DNA of 5,691 nucleotides. Source: an uncultured Bacillota bacterium (GTDB taxonomy: Bacteria; Bacillota_I; Bacilli_A; RF39; UBA660). The stretch is taken from positions 1-5,691 of the forward strand of contig CAMENK010000047.1 of NCBI GenBank assembly GCA_945928335.1, written 5' to 3'. The notes below the pieces were generated by a model that had not been told where the DNA came from, made no database searches, and saw only the letters and a program-made list of their open reading frames with translations. How positions within the stretch are numbered: the stretch's first letter is position 1; each line of letters begins with the position of its first letter. Below, in pieces: positions 1-5,685 of the stretch. The position numbers were made by a program, and so were the translations under genes.

Positions 1-71
1 CTACAGACAAAATAACTAAAAGATTTGATTCTATAAGTAATGTTGAAATTAATAAACAAATAGAAGAATAA
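1..71 (+). CDS. C-terminal end of an unidentified upstream gene (partial)
   Basis: An open frame enters from the left edge (first full codon at 3) and ends at the TAA at 69-71. It encodes about 22 residues, reading TDKITKRFDSISNVEINKQI then EE. The composition is lysine/glutamate-rich like the rest of the window. Only 15 bases separate the stop from the next start, so it was probably co-transcribed with the gene at 87. The fragment is too short to assign a family, and the reading frame is inferred from its openness and the clean stop before a good ribosome-binding site. Confidence 0.5.
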   Translation, partial: TDKITKRFDSISNVEINKQIEE

Positions 72-76
72 ATATT

Positions 77-82
77 AAGGAG
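77..82 (+). promoter_or_regulatory. Ribosome-binding site for the gene at 87
   Basis: AAGGAG lies four bases upstream of the ATG at 87-89. This is a near-consensus Shine-Dalgarno site, so the start of the decayed metallopeptidase gene still looks functional although the rest of the gene is broken. Confidence 0.7.
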
Positions 83-86
83 TACC

Positions 87-521
87 ATGACAGAAGAAGA
101 ATTAAATAGAGTATTAGAAGAATTTTTTGAAAGAGAATTTTTAAAAAGTGAACTGGGTTATGATAATTCATTTCTACATGACTTGTCTATTCTTTATAAA
201 ATAACAGAGATTGTATGTGAAATATTGAATAAACTAGAAATAAAAAATCCTCAAATAAAAGAATTAACTAAAATGGACATAACTAATAAAATTACTTTAG
301 TAAAAGAAGTATTAGCAAGTTCTGGGATCGATATTAATGTAGATGAAGTTTTAAATGATGGGACACTTAATGCTAACTATTCAAATGATATTTGTGAATT
401 TCAAAATAATATAAGAAAATATTTTATAGGAAGTGTTTCAAACAAAGGCGAAAATTATTCAGCAACAGCGATTATGCAATTGATGCTATTGTACTTTCAC
501 ACGAGTGAAGTCATTATGTAA
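87..521 (+). CDS. Residual N-terminal ORF of a decayed HExxH metallopeptidase-like gene
   Basis: This 144-residue ORF has a good start (AAGGAG then ATG) and ends at TAA 519-521. It looks like the N-terminal part of a longer protein. The first 60 or so residues are acidic and helical (MTEEELNRVLEEFFEREF onward). Hydrophobic patches follow, ending in ATAIMQLMLLYF near residues 126-137. Beyond that point the native frame appears lost. Adding one base near 497/498 continues the protein as T-H-E-x-S-H-Y-V-N-K-P-N in another frame, which is a zinc-binding HExxH pattern. The last residues (HTSEVIM) are therefore probably frameshift product. If translated, the protein would lack the catalytic motif and be inactive as a peptidase. 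I do not recognise the N-terminal domain as a named family. It could instead be an intact small unknown protein, but the downstream remnant argues against that. Confidence 0.6.
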   Translation: MTEEELNRVLEEFFEREFLKSELGYDNSFLHDLSILYKITEIVCEILNKLEIKNPQIKELTKMDITNKITLVKEVLASSGIDINVDEVLNDGTLNANYSNDICEFQNNIRKYFIGSVSNKGENYSATAIMQLMLLYFHTSEVIM

Positions 522-804
522 ATAAGCCTAATTATAAAAAAAATTCTCTATCAGACTACAAGTATTTATTTAGAAGAAAATATGCTAAAAAAATTTGAAG
601 AACTAGGATTAACTAATGAAATAGATTTTTTAGAAATATTAGATGAAAAATATAATAAGCTGTATCTTTAGCAAAAATATTTATAATAAACCATTTGAAG
701 AATGTCTTTCTATAGTCGACATAAATTTATCAGAACTAGAAAAATTAAAAGATTATTTTGAAAACAATAAAACTGAAAGTGAAGATTGTAAAAAGTCTAT
801 TTAA
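498..804 (+). pseudogene. Frameshifted C-terminal remnant of the HExxH metallopeptidase-like gene starting at 87
   Basis: This stretch has coding character but no single open frame. From 497 the +2 frame reads HE, a TGA stop (506-508), then SHYVNKPNYKKNSLS. Inserting two bases between 554 and 555 turns GACT into GAAACT and joins this to frame 0 as SETTSIYLEENMLKKFEELG, which stays open to a TAG at 669-671. Near 657-672 the coding signal moves to a third frame, continuing SKNIYNKPFEECLSIVDINL and then a helical tail to TAA 802-804. An ATG at 643 opens this last frame as a 53-codon ORF, but it is better read as remnant. The HExxH motif followed by a glutamate in an S-E-T-x-S-I-Y context resembles gluzincin zinc peptidases, in which that glutamate is the third ligand. 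M3-type peptidases are a candidate, although the reconstructed spacing (13 residues) is shorter than their usual one. Sequencing error could mimic some lesions, but at least four would be needed. Confidence 0.65.
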
Positions 805-832
805 TGTAAAATATTTGTAAAACAATTGCTTA

Positions 833-861
833 TTGTAATGCTAATGTAAACATGATAAAAT
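833..861 (+). promoter_or_regulatory. Sigma-A-type promoter with extended -10 for the coiled-coil operon
   Basis: A -35-like TTGTAA (833-838) is followed after 17 bases by TAAAAT (856-861). TG at 853-854 gives the extended -10 form TGnTAAAAT. The predicted transcription start, near 868, would leave a leader of about 25 bases before the coding start at 894. A small dyad, ACAAT-TGCTT-ATTGT (822-836), overlaps the -35 and could be an operator, but it is only 5 bp per arm and may be chance. The region between the pseudogene end and this promoter (805-832) holds nothing else I can see. Confidence 0.55.
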
Positions 862-882
862 AAATCTAGGAAAATAGGGAAT

Positions 883-888
883 AGGTGG
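883..888 (+). promoter_or_regulatory. Ribosome-binding site that places the start of the first coiled-coil gene at GTG 894
   Basis: AGGTGG matches five of six bases of AGGAGG and sits five bases before GTG 894-896. A competing in-frame GTG at 885 lies inside this site and has only a weaker AGGG (876-879) upstream. The paralogue downstream also begins M-N-(x)-Y, matching MNTNYEV from 894. Confidence 0.6.
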
Positions 889-893
889 TTAAT

Positions 894-2084
894 GTGAATA
901 CTAATTATGAAGTAATAAAAAATTTAGTTAGCCTTTTAGTAAAAAGAGCTGGTTTTAATATTGATAGTAATTATAGTGAAACAGAACTAGAAAAAGTAAA
1001 AAATAGTATTAAAGATTTACAAGCTAAAAGAGAAGATTCAAATAATAAAAAAGTATTATCAAAAATGATAGATGATTTGAAAGTTAGACAAGCTAATTGG
1101 GAAAATAATGCTGAAATAGTCGGAAAAAGCTTATTAAACGCCTATAAAGAGGGAAAACCATATTCAAGTGTAAAAATGAGAATAGAGCTATTAGGAAATT
1201 TAGCAAGTAAAAATAGGACTTACAATAGTTTAAGTAATATATATGATAGATTAAATAAACTTGAATTAGACTATAAAAATTTACTAGATAAAATTGAAAA
1301 TAATTCTTATGAGTCAACTGAAGAAAAAGAAATGGACAAGCGATATAAGAATTATTTAGAAGAAAAAATTGAAAACTTTAATCATGAATTAAGTGGGATT
1401 GATAAAACCTTAGATGAATTAAGAAATTCAGAAAAAAATGATATAAATATAGTTAATAAAGTAAAAGAATACATAAACAAATTAGAAAAAGATTTAGAAA
1501 AAATAAATAATGTTTTAGATAATACTCTTACTAGTTTCGTTGCTTATGAAAGTTTTGAAAGTATTGAAAACACTAATAATAAAACAATAGAGAAAATTGA
1601 TAAATTTAAAGAATTACTTTCAAAAACAGAATCAGTATTAAATGATGTTAGAGAAAATAGAAGAAAGACTAACGAAAGAAAAACTTATATAGAAAAAGAA
1701 AAAGAGACTTACATTAATAAATTAAATAGGGTTTCGACTAAATTAGAAGAAAATAATTATATTAATAATATAGAAAAAATGGAAGATACTAATAAAAGCG
1801 AAATTATTAGATTAGAGATTAATAGTTTAAATAATATTAAAGATGTATTATATATAGATACTGAAAAAGTTAAAGAAGAACTTATTAATGAATGGAATAA
1901 AAATAATACTACTGGAGAAATACCTTTAGAGAGTTATAATAAAGAAGAAAAAGTAAAAAATATAGATATAATTATTGAAAAAGATAATGAAGAAATTATT
2001 GAGGAGCCAAAAAAAGTTATAGAAGAAAAAAAACAAGAAATTAAACAAGAAGAAAAAAAGAATAAAATAGAATTGGATTGGTGA
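894..2084 (+). CDS. Coiled-coil protein of unknown function, first of a tandem paralogous pair
   Basis: The product has 396 residues from GTG 894 (399 from GTG 885). It has no signal peptide or membrane segment, so it is probably cytoplasmic. A short N-terminal motif, YEVIKNLVSLLVKRAGF (residues 5-21), precedes a charged helical region. Near residues 75-85 is IVGKSLLNAYK. Residues of roughly 100-310 are almost entirely K/E/N-rich helix with heptad-like hydrophobic spacing, as in a long coiled coil. A second conserved block, DTEKVKEELINEWN, ends with Trp334. The last 62 residues form a low-complexity tail of mixed Lys and Glu ending in LDW. The downstream gene encodes a protein with the same order of motifs, so the pair arose by duplication. 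The genes are five bases apart and share one promoter. I recognise no known family. Superficial similarity to SMC-like or cytoskeletal coiled coils is expected from composition alone. There is no Walker motif or other catalytic signature. Confidence 0.8.
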   Translation: MNTNYEVIKNLVSLLVKRAGFNIDSNYSETELEKVKNSIKDLQAKREDSNNKKVLSKMIDDLKVRQANWENNAEIVGKSLLNAYKEGKPYSSVKMRIELLGNLASKNRTYNSLSNIYDRLNKLELDYKNLLDKIENNSYESTEEKEMDKRYKNYLEEKIENFNHELSGIDKTLDELRNSEKNDINIVNKVKEYINKLEKDLEKINNVLDNTLTSFVAYESFESIENTNNKTIEKIDKFKELLSKTESVLNDVRENRRKTNERKTYIEKEKETYINKLNRVSTKLEENNYINNIEKMEDTNKSEIIRLEINSLNNIKDVLYIDTEKVKEELINEWNKNNTTGEIPLESYNKEEKVKNIDIIIEKDNEEIIEEPKKVIEEKKQEIKQEEKKNKIELDW

Positions 2085-2085
2085 T
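2080..2085 (+). promoter_or_regulatory. Ribosome-binding site overlapping the upstream stop codon (translational coupling)
   Basis: GGTGAT, complementary to the 16S rRNA 3' end, covers the TGA stop (2082-2084) of the first coiled-coil gene and lies four bases before ATG 2090. Ribosomes terminating on the first gene would sit directly on the initiation site of the second. The site favours ATG 2090 over the in-frame TTG at 2078 and GTG at 2081. Confidence 0.6.
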
Positions 2086-2089
2086 AATA

Positions 2090-3361
2090 ATGAATTATAG
2101 AGCTTTAGAAGATTTAGTAAACATATTAGTTAAAAAGACTGGTTACAAATTAAGTGATTTAAAATTAGAAGAAGATATAGATTTATTAGAAGAAAGAAAA
2201 AAAGACTTAGAAGAAGAATTATCTACACTTAAAGATACTGATTCAACTAAAAGCAAATACCTTATTAAGAGTATAAATAGAGAAATTGAGGAAATAGATG
2301 CATCTTTAAATGTTAAATACAATAATCCAGTTATATTGGGAAATAAATTACTTGATGCTTATAAAAATAATGATTCATTTGAAAGTATAAGTGAAACATT
2401 TGATACACTTGTAAAAAAAGCAAGAGTAGAATATGAAAAAACACATGAAGAAGTAAAAATAAGTAATATATTTGAATTAATGGATAGATATTCTACTAAA
2501 AAGAAAAATTATTCAGATAATTTAGAAAGCTATACTTACTCTAATGCAGAAAATAAAGATTCAATGATTTTAAGAATTAGTTATCATAATAGTAGAATTG
2601 AAGAATTAAAAAGAGAGTTAGAAGTAATAGATAAGAAAAAAGAAGAAGTATTAGCTTTAAATAATGATGTAGAAGATGTTATTAAAAGAGTTCACAAGGA
2701 TATCGAAAGTAAAAATACAAAATTAAATAATTTAGTTAAAGAACTATATAATGAAAGCAATTTAGTAAGCGATGAAAATACTTATAAAAATTTAATAAAT
2801 ACAATAAGATATGAAATATCTGATTTAACTTACTTAGAAAGTAAATATAATGAAGATGTAAAATCTTATAAATCAAAAATTAAAGAATTAGATGATAAAG
2901 TTATAGAAGTAAATGAAAGAATTACAATTGAAGAAAAAACATTAGCTATAACTCAAGAGAGATTAGATCAAAAAGAAAATGATTTGCTTCAAAAATTAAA
3001 AGAAAATATCAACTACTTAAAAGCCTCAAACAGAGTAGAAAATTTAGTTAATGAACAACAATACTTATACGTTAATGTTGATGTAATTAAAGATGAAATA
3101 ATAGATTTATGGAATAGAGAAAGTAAAGAACCTGACTATTCTAAAATAGATAAATTTGAAGAAGAGAAAGAAGAACAAATTATCCCTTCATCAATGTATG
3201 ACTTTGAAGAAACACCTGAAAATGAAGATGGCGAAAATAGTAGCGATAGTGGTAATGCTAATGAAGAAATTGAAGATATAGATGAAGAATTAATTAATGA
3301 TTCAGATGATTCAGATGATGAAGATGCAGATGGTTTAGAAGTAATTGATTATTTAGACTAA
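2090..3361 (+). CDS. Coiled-coil protein with polyacidic tail, second of a tandem paralogous pair
   Basis: The product has 423 residues from ATG 2090; TTG 2078 would add four but lacks its own ribosome-binding site. The layout matches its upstream neighbour. An N-terminal YRALEDLVNILVKKTGY block is followed by VILGNKLLDAYK (residues 81-92), a long E/K-rich coiled-coil region, and DVIKDEIIDLWN with Trp341. The distance from the glycine of the G-x-x-LL-x-AYK motif to the conserved Trp is 257 residues in both proteins (Gly84/Trp341 here, Gly77/Trp334 upstream). Both also carry an S-N-I-aromatic motif about 40 residues after the first block. The C-terminal 82 residues are very different: about 35 are Asp or Glu, with few basic residues, and the end is DSDDSDDEDADG followed by LEVIDYLD. 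No signal peptide, membrane helix or enzyme motif is visible, so it is probably a cytoplasmic partner of the first protein. The family is not recognised. Two consecutive stops (TAA TAA) end the gene just before a terminator. Confidence 0.8.
   Translation: MNYRALEDLVNILVKKTGYKLSDLKLEEDIDLLEERKKDLEEELSTLKDTDSTKSKYLIKSINREIEEIDASLNVKYNNPVILGNKLLDAYKNNDSFESISETFDTLVKKARVEYEKTHEEVKISNIFELMDRYSTKKKNYSDNLESYTYSNAENKDSMILRISYHNSRIEELKRELEVIDKKKEEVLALNNDVEDVIKRVHKDIESKNTKLNNLVKELYNESNLVSDENTYKNLINTIRYEISDLTYLESKYNEDVKSYKSKIKELDDKVIEVNERITIEEKTLAITQERLDQKENDLLQKLKENINYLKASNRVENLVNEQQYLYVNVDVIKDEIIDLWNRESKEPDYSKIDKFEEEKEEQIIPSSMYDFEETPENEDGENSSDSGNANEEIEDIDEELINDSDDSDDEDADGLEVIDYLD
3299..3316 (+). repeat. 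Two tandem 9-base GATTCAGAT units coding for the acidic tail
   Basis: GATTCAGAT occurs twice back to back, encoding D-S-D-D-S-D, and is followed by further GAT/GAA codons. This is a short coding repeat that could vary in copy number and lengthen or shorten the polyacidic tail. It has only two units, so it may simply reflect codon bias. Confidence 0.4.
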
Positions 3362-3362
3362 T

Positions 3363-3398
3363 AAAAAAATATTTAGATTAATTTCTAAATATTTTTTT
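3363..3398. terminator. Bidirectional intrinsic terminator between convergent genes
   Basis: A perfect 15-base inverted repeat (arms 3363-3377 and 3384-3398, loop TTAATT) has seven A on one side and seven T on the other. It therefore provides a hairpin with a U-tract in either direction. It begins right after the second coiled-coil gene and overlaps the last two bases of the uppP stop codon. Only one pair is G:C (3376/3385), so the hairpin is weak by usual standards, but its position between convergent ends supports the call. Confidence 0.7.
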
Positions 3399-4206
3399 AC
3401 ATAAATATAAGAATTAAAAGGCCTAATATTAAAGTATATATACTAAAGTATTTTAGATTTCCCTTTTTAACAACGCCAATAAACCATCTAAGTGTAAAGA
3501 ATGAAACTATGAATGAAGCAATAAAACCTAAGCCATAAGGTAAAACTAAATCATGAATATTGCTCATTTCTAATAAATCCTTGAAACCTAATAATGTAGT
3601 GCCTAAACTTACAGGTATGTATAGCATGAATGAATATCTTAAAGCAGTATCTCTATCTAAATCTCTAAATAAGCCTCCAATTAAAGTTGAACCACTTCTA
3701 CTTATGCCAGGAATAACTGCAACAACTTGAGTTAATCCAACTACTAAAGCATCTTTCCAACTTAAATCTTTATCCTTTTTTATACCCTTAATATTTCTAA
3801 CAAGAAATAAGAACAATGATGTAAGTAAAAATGAAATTCCCACAATTTTAACATTGTTAAGTGCGCTTTCAATTTTATCTTTCCATAAAAATCCAACAAT
3901 ACCAACTGGAATAGATCCTAAAACTATAAGCCAACAATACTTAAAATCTTTTTTAGTTTCATCATTTTTAACTTTAAAATATTTAAAGAAATTTTTAATA
4001 AGTCTTATAATATCATCTTTATAGATAAGTAAAATTGCAAGTAAGCTACCAAAATTAACAACTATTTCAAAGTTTAAATCACTAGTTGTAATACCCATAA
4101 GCTTCTTTAAAATAAAAACATGTCCACTAGAAGAAACGGGTATAGGTTCAGTAAAACCCTGTACTATTCCTAAAATAATATACTTTAATAATTCAATAAT
4201 ATTCAT
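3397..4206 (-). CDS. uppP: Undecaprenyl-diphosphate phosphatase (BacA/UppP family)
   Basis: UppP removes a phosphate from undecaprenyl diphosphate in the membrane, regenerating the lipid carrier used for peptidoglycan and other wall polymers. Overproduction of the family gives bacitracin resistance. The 269-residue length is typical. The family motifs are clear. Q16-G-x-T-E20 with PVSSSGH (residues 23-29) supplies the first catalytic block. PGISRS (166-171) with Thr174 is the second, including the phosphate-binding Arg170. About seven to eight hydrophobic segments span the protein, including residues near 5-25, 43-62, 90-108, 118-136, 190-206, 215-238 and 248-268. The first position of the (E/Q)xxxE motif is Gln, an accepted family variant, and Pro21 follows Glu20. 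The start ATG (4204-4206) is preceded by GGTGAT three bases away. It stands alone on this strand, convergent with the coiled-coil operon and divergent from the next cluster. Confidence 0.96.
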   Translation of the reverse strand: MNIIELLKYIILGIVQGFTEPIPVSSSGHVFILKKLMGITTSDLNFEIVVNFGSLLAILLIYKDDIIRLIKNFFKYFKVKNDETKKDFKYCWLIVLGSIPVGIVGFLWKDKIESALNNVKIVGISFLLTSLFLFLVRNIKGIKKDKDLSWKDALVVGLTQVVAVIPGISRSGSTLIGGLFRDLDRDTALRYSFMLYIPVSLGTTLLGFKDLLEMSNIHDLVLPYGLGFIASFIVSFFTLRWFIGVVKKGNLKYFSIYTLILGLLILIFM

Positions 4207-4275
4207 ATAATCACCACTATAATTATATTATAATTTTTGATTAAAAGAAATAATATTTATTAGGGAAGTGTAAAG
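4207..4275. promoter_or_regulatory. Divergent intergenic promoter region between uppP and the membrane-protein cluster
   Basis: These 69 bases separate two divergent starts, so they must hold the promoter for uppP and probably one for the plus-strand cluster. On the minus strand there are two overlapping TATAAT matches (complement of about 4222-4232) suitable as a -10 for uppP, but no good -35. The GGTGAT ribosome-binding site of uppP is the complement of 4210-4215. On the plus strand TAATAT (4251-4256) is a possible -10 without a convincing -35, and AGGGAAGTG (4262-4270) precedes the ATG at 4276. The AT content makes exact hexamer choice unreliable. Confidence 0.4.
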
Positions 4276-4476
4276 ATGTTTAAATGGATTATATATATAA
4301 TAAGTATTTTTTTAATAAGTATAGGTATATCTTTTATAATAATTAATTTAAATTTATTAACAATCGGGTATACTTTTTTTGAATATGTAAAGTTTATAAT
4401 TAGTAATCTATATTTTTATTATATTATTATTGGAATAATAATCTTATATTTAATATTAAGAAAGGGGAAAAAATGA
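4276..4476 (+). CDS. Small two-helix membrane protein of unknown function
   Basis: This is a 66-residue protein with two hydrophobic segments, about residues 4-25 and 43-61. They are separated by a short polar loop around LLTIGYTFFEYVKFIISN. The end is basic (LRKGKK), which by the positive-inside rule places the C-terminus, and so probably the N-terminus too, in the cytoplasm. It has no lipobox or cleavage site. The stop overlaps the next start as ATGA (4473-4476), so the two genes are translationally coupled. That coupling, the AGGG-type site upstream and the placement opposite uppP support a real gene despite its size. No family is recognised. Confidence 0.65.
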   Translation: MFKWIIYIISIFLISIGISFIIINLNLLTIGYTFFEYVKFIISNLYFYYIIIGIIILYLILRKGKK

Positions 4477-5105
4477 TATTTATATATGATGTTTTAGTAA
4501 ACATGAATGAAGATTTAATAGACTTTTATGATTGGGAAGAAACTGATACTTACGAACATATAAGAAGAGGATGTCTAATAAAGATATACTCTGAAGATTA
4601 TTATAACTTACTAACAAAAACATTTAAAATAGATTTAGAATTAATGAATCAAATAAAGGATAAAACCCAAAAATTTTCTGGAAGAAACACTTTAATAGTA
4701 GATTATCAACTAGCATTTACTGATGGAATAAATGCTTTTATGGTAAAATTTGATAAAAATGGTGTGTCTAAATTAAAAAGTAAATTTTTAGTAAATGAAG
4801 AAGTTGAAATATTAGCAATAAGTACTAATATGAAAATAACTAAAGTAAATTATGAAATTTTAAAAGATGAAAAAAGACAAAATAGAATGACTAGAAAAGA
4901 AAAACGAATAGCTAACTTAATAACTTCAGAACTTAATATATTGAAAAATGATAAAGATAAAATTGATTACTTATATTACGAATGGTTTGATACAAATATA
5001 GGAAATGATAAATTTAATACTTTAATAAATAGTATAAATAATGAATATACTACTAAACATAAAGAATTTTTAAACATATTAAATCTAATTACTATGAAAA
5101 AATAG
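4473..5105 (+). CDS. Uncharacterised protein, possibly YjbA/UPF0736-like at its N-terminus
   Basis: The product has 210 residues, with no signal peptide or membrane helix, so it is probably cytoplasmic. AAGGGG (4462-4467) sits five bases before the ATG, which overlaps the stop of the membrane protein. The opening MIFIYDVLVN, with an aromatic/acidic YDWEE (residues 19-23), recalls the start of the Bacillus YjbA family (UPF0736, DUF3603), but I judge this from memory and hold it loosely. The first 125 residues look like an alternating strand/helix domain, including LAFTDGINAFMVKFDKNG near residues 80-97. A helical, basic region follows (KRQNRMTRKEKRIANL, about 133-148), then a region rich in Tyr and Asn. 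No catalytic motif stands out. Coupling to the upstream membrane protein and closeness to the lipoprotein downstream suggest one transcription unit. Function unknown. Confidence 0.75.
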   Translation: MIFIYDVLVNMNEDLIDFYDWEETDTYEHIRRGCLIKIYSEDYYNLLTKTFKIDLELMNQIKDKTQKFSGRNTLIVDYQLAFTDGINAFMVKFDKNGVSKLKSKFLVNEEVEILAISTNMKITKVNYEILKDEKRQNRMTRKEKRIANLITSELNILKNDKDKIDYLYYEWFDTNIGNDKFNTLINSINNEYTTKHKEFLNILNLITMKK

Positions 5106-5138
5106 TATAAAATTTTTATATTTATTAAAACTAATAAC

Positions 5139-5144
5139 AGGAGG
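5139..5144 (+). promoter_or_regulatory. Consensus ribosome-binding site for the lipoprotein gene
   Basis: A perfect AGGAGG is followed by TATT and the ATG at 5149. It is the strongest ribosome-binding site in the window, which suggests the lipoprotein is translated efficiently and fixes its start. Confidence 0.8.
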
Positions 5145-5148
5145 TATT

Positions 5149-5685
5149 ATGAAAAAAATTATTATAGTTCTATTTTCTTTATTACTAACTGTAGGTTGTT
5201 ATCTAGATAAAACTCCGTCTAAAGCTGTAACTGAATTATTTAAAAAATATCAAGCACTAGATGATGCAGTATTAAATGATTTAGAATTTACTACTGAAGG
5301 TCTAGATTTAAAAACTGAAAAACAAAAAGAAAATTATACAAAAGCAATGAAAATGCAATATTCAGATATTAAATATGAAATATTAGATGAAGATATTAAT
5401 GGTGATGAAGCTACAGTAAAAGTAAAAATATCAGTATATGATTTCTATAAAGTACAAAAAGAAGCAGATGAATATAAATCATCTCATAATGATGAATTTA
5501 TTGTTGATAATAACTATGATGAAGAAAAATTCTTAAATTATAAATTAAATAAACTTATGGAAGCATCTGAAAGAACAGAATATACTATTGATGTAGATTT
5601 AACTAAAGAAGATGATGAATGGGTAGTAGAACCTTTTGATAAAACTACATTAGAAAAAATACATGGAACTTATAATTATGATTAA
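5149..5685 (+). CDS. Predicted lipoprotein, small secreted domain of unknown function
   Basis: The product has 178 residues. A lipoprotein signal peptide is clear: MKK, a hydrophobic stretch IIIVLFSLLL, then TVGC with Cys17 as the lipidation site. Thr at -3 is less usual than Leu but tolerated. After lipidation by Lgt and cleavage by LspA it would be anchored to the outer face of the membrane. The mature part starts YLDKTPSKAVTELFKKYQAL, then has a helix-rich segment and alternating strands such as SDIKYEILDEDINGDEATVKVKISVYDFY. It ends with EYTIDVDLTKEDDEWVVEPF. This helix-then-sheet order resembles NTF2-like lipoprotein domains (DUF4878/DUF5105 style), which I offer as fold-level inference only. 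It follows the unknown 210-residue gene by 43 bases and may be in the same operon. The stop lies six bases from the window edge, so any terminator is outside. Confidence 0.85.
   Translation: MKKIIIVLFSLLLTVGCYLDKTPSKAVTELFKKYQALDDAVLNDLEFTTEGLDLKTEKQKENYTKAMKMQYSDIKYEILDEDINGDEATVKVKISVYDFYKVQKEADEYKSSHNDEFIVDNNYDEEKFLNYKLNKLMEASERTEYTIDVDLTKEDDEWVVEPFDKTTLEKIHGTYNYD

Noticed and set aside
643..804. Separate 53-codon gene starting at ATG 643
   Set aside because: There is no ribosome-binding site before it, and its sequence reads as the continuation of the decayed metallopeptidase after a frameshift.
822..836. Dyad ACAAT-TGCTT-ATTGT as an operator
   Set aside because: The arms are five bases long and there is no repeat copy or regulator gene nearby. 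It is kept only as a remark under the promoter.
1093..1317. Minus-strand 74-codon open frame
   Set aside because: It lies wholly inside the first coiled-coil gene, has a low-complexity Tyr/Phe/Leu-rich product expected from the complement of AT-rich coding DNA, and lacks a ribosome-binding site.
894..3361. SMC/Rad50-like ATPases
   Set aside because: Neither protein has a Walker A or Walker B/signature motif. The similarity is only the general K/E-rich coiled-coil composition.
5090..5107. Hairpin TACTAT-GAAAAA-ATAGTA as a terminator after the 210-residue gene
   Set aside because: The stem is only 6 bp with one G:C pair and it overlaps the stop codon. The following sequence is not a clean T tract. 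It could attenuate transcription, but it is not distinguishable from chance in DNA this AT-rich.
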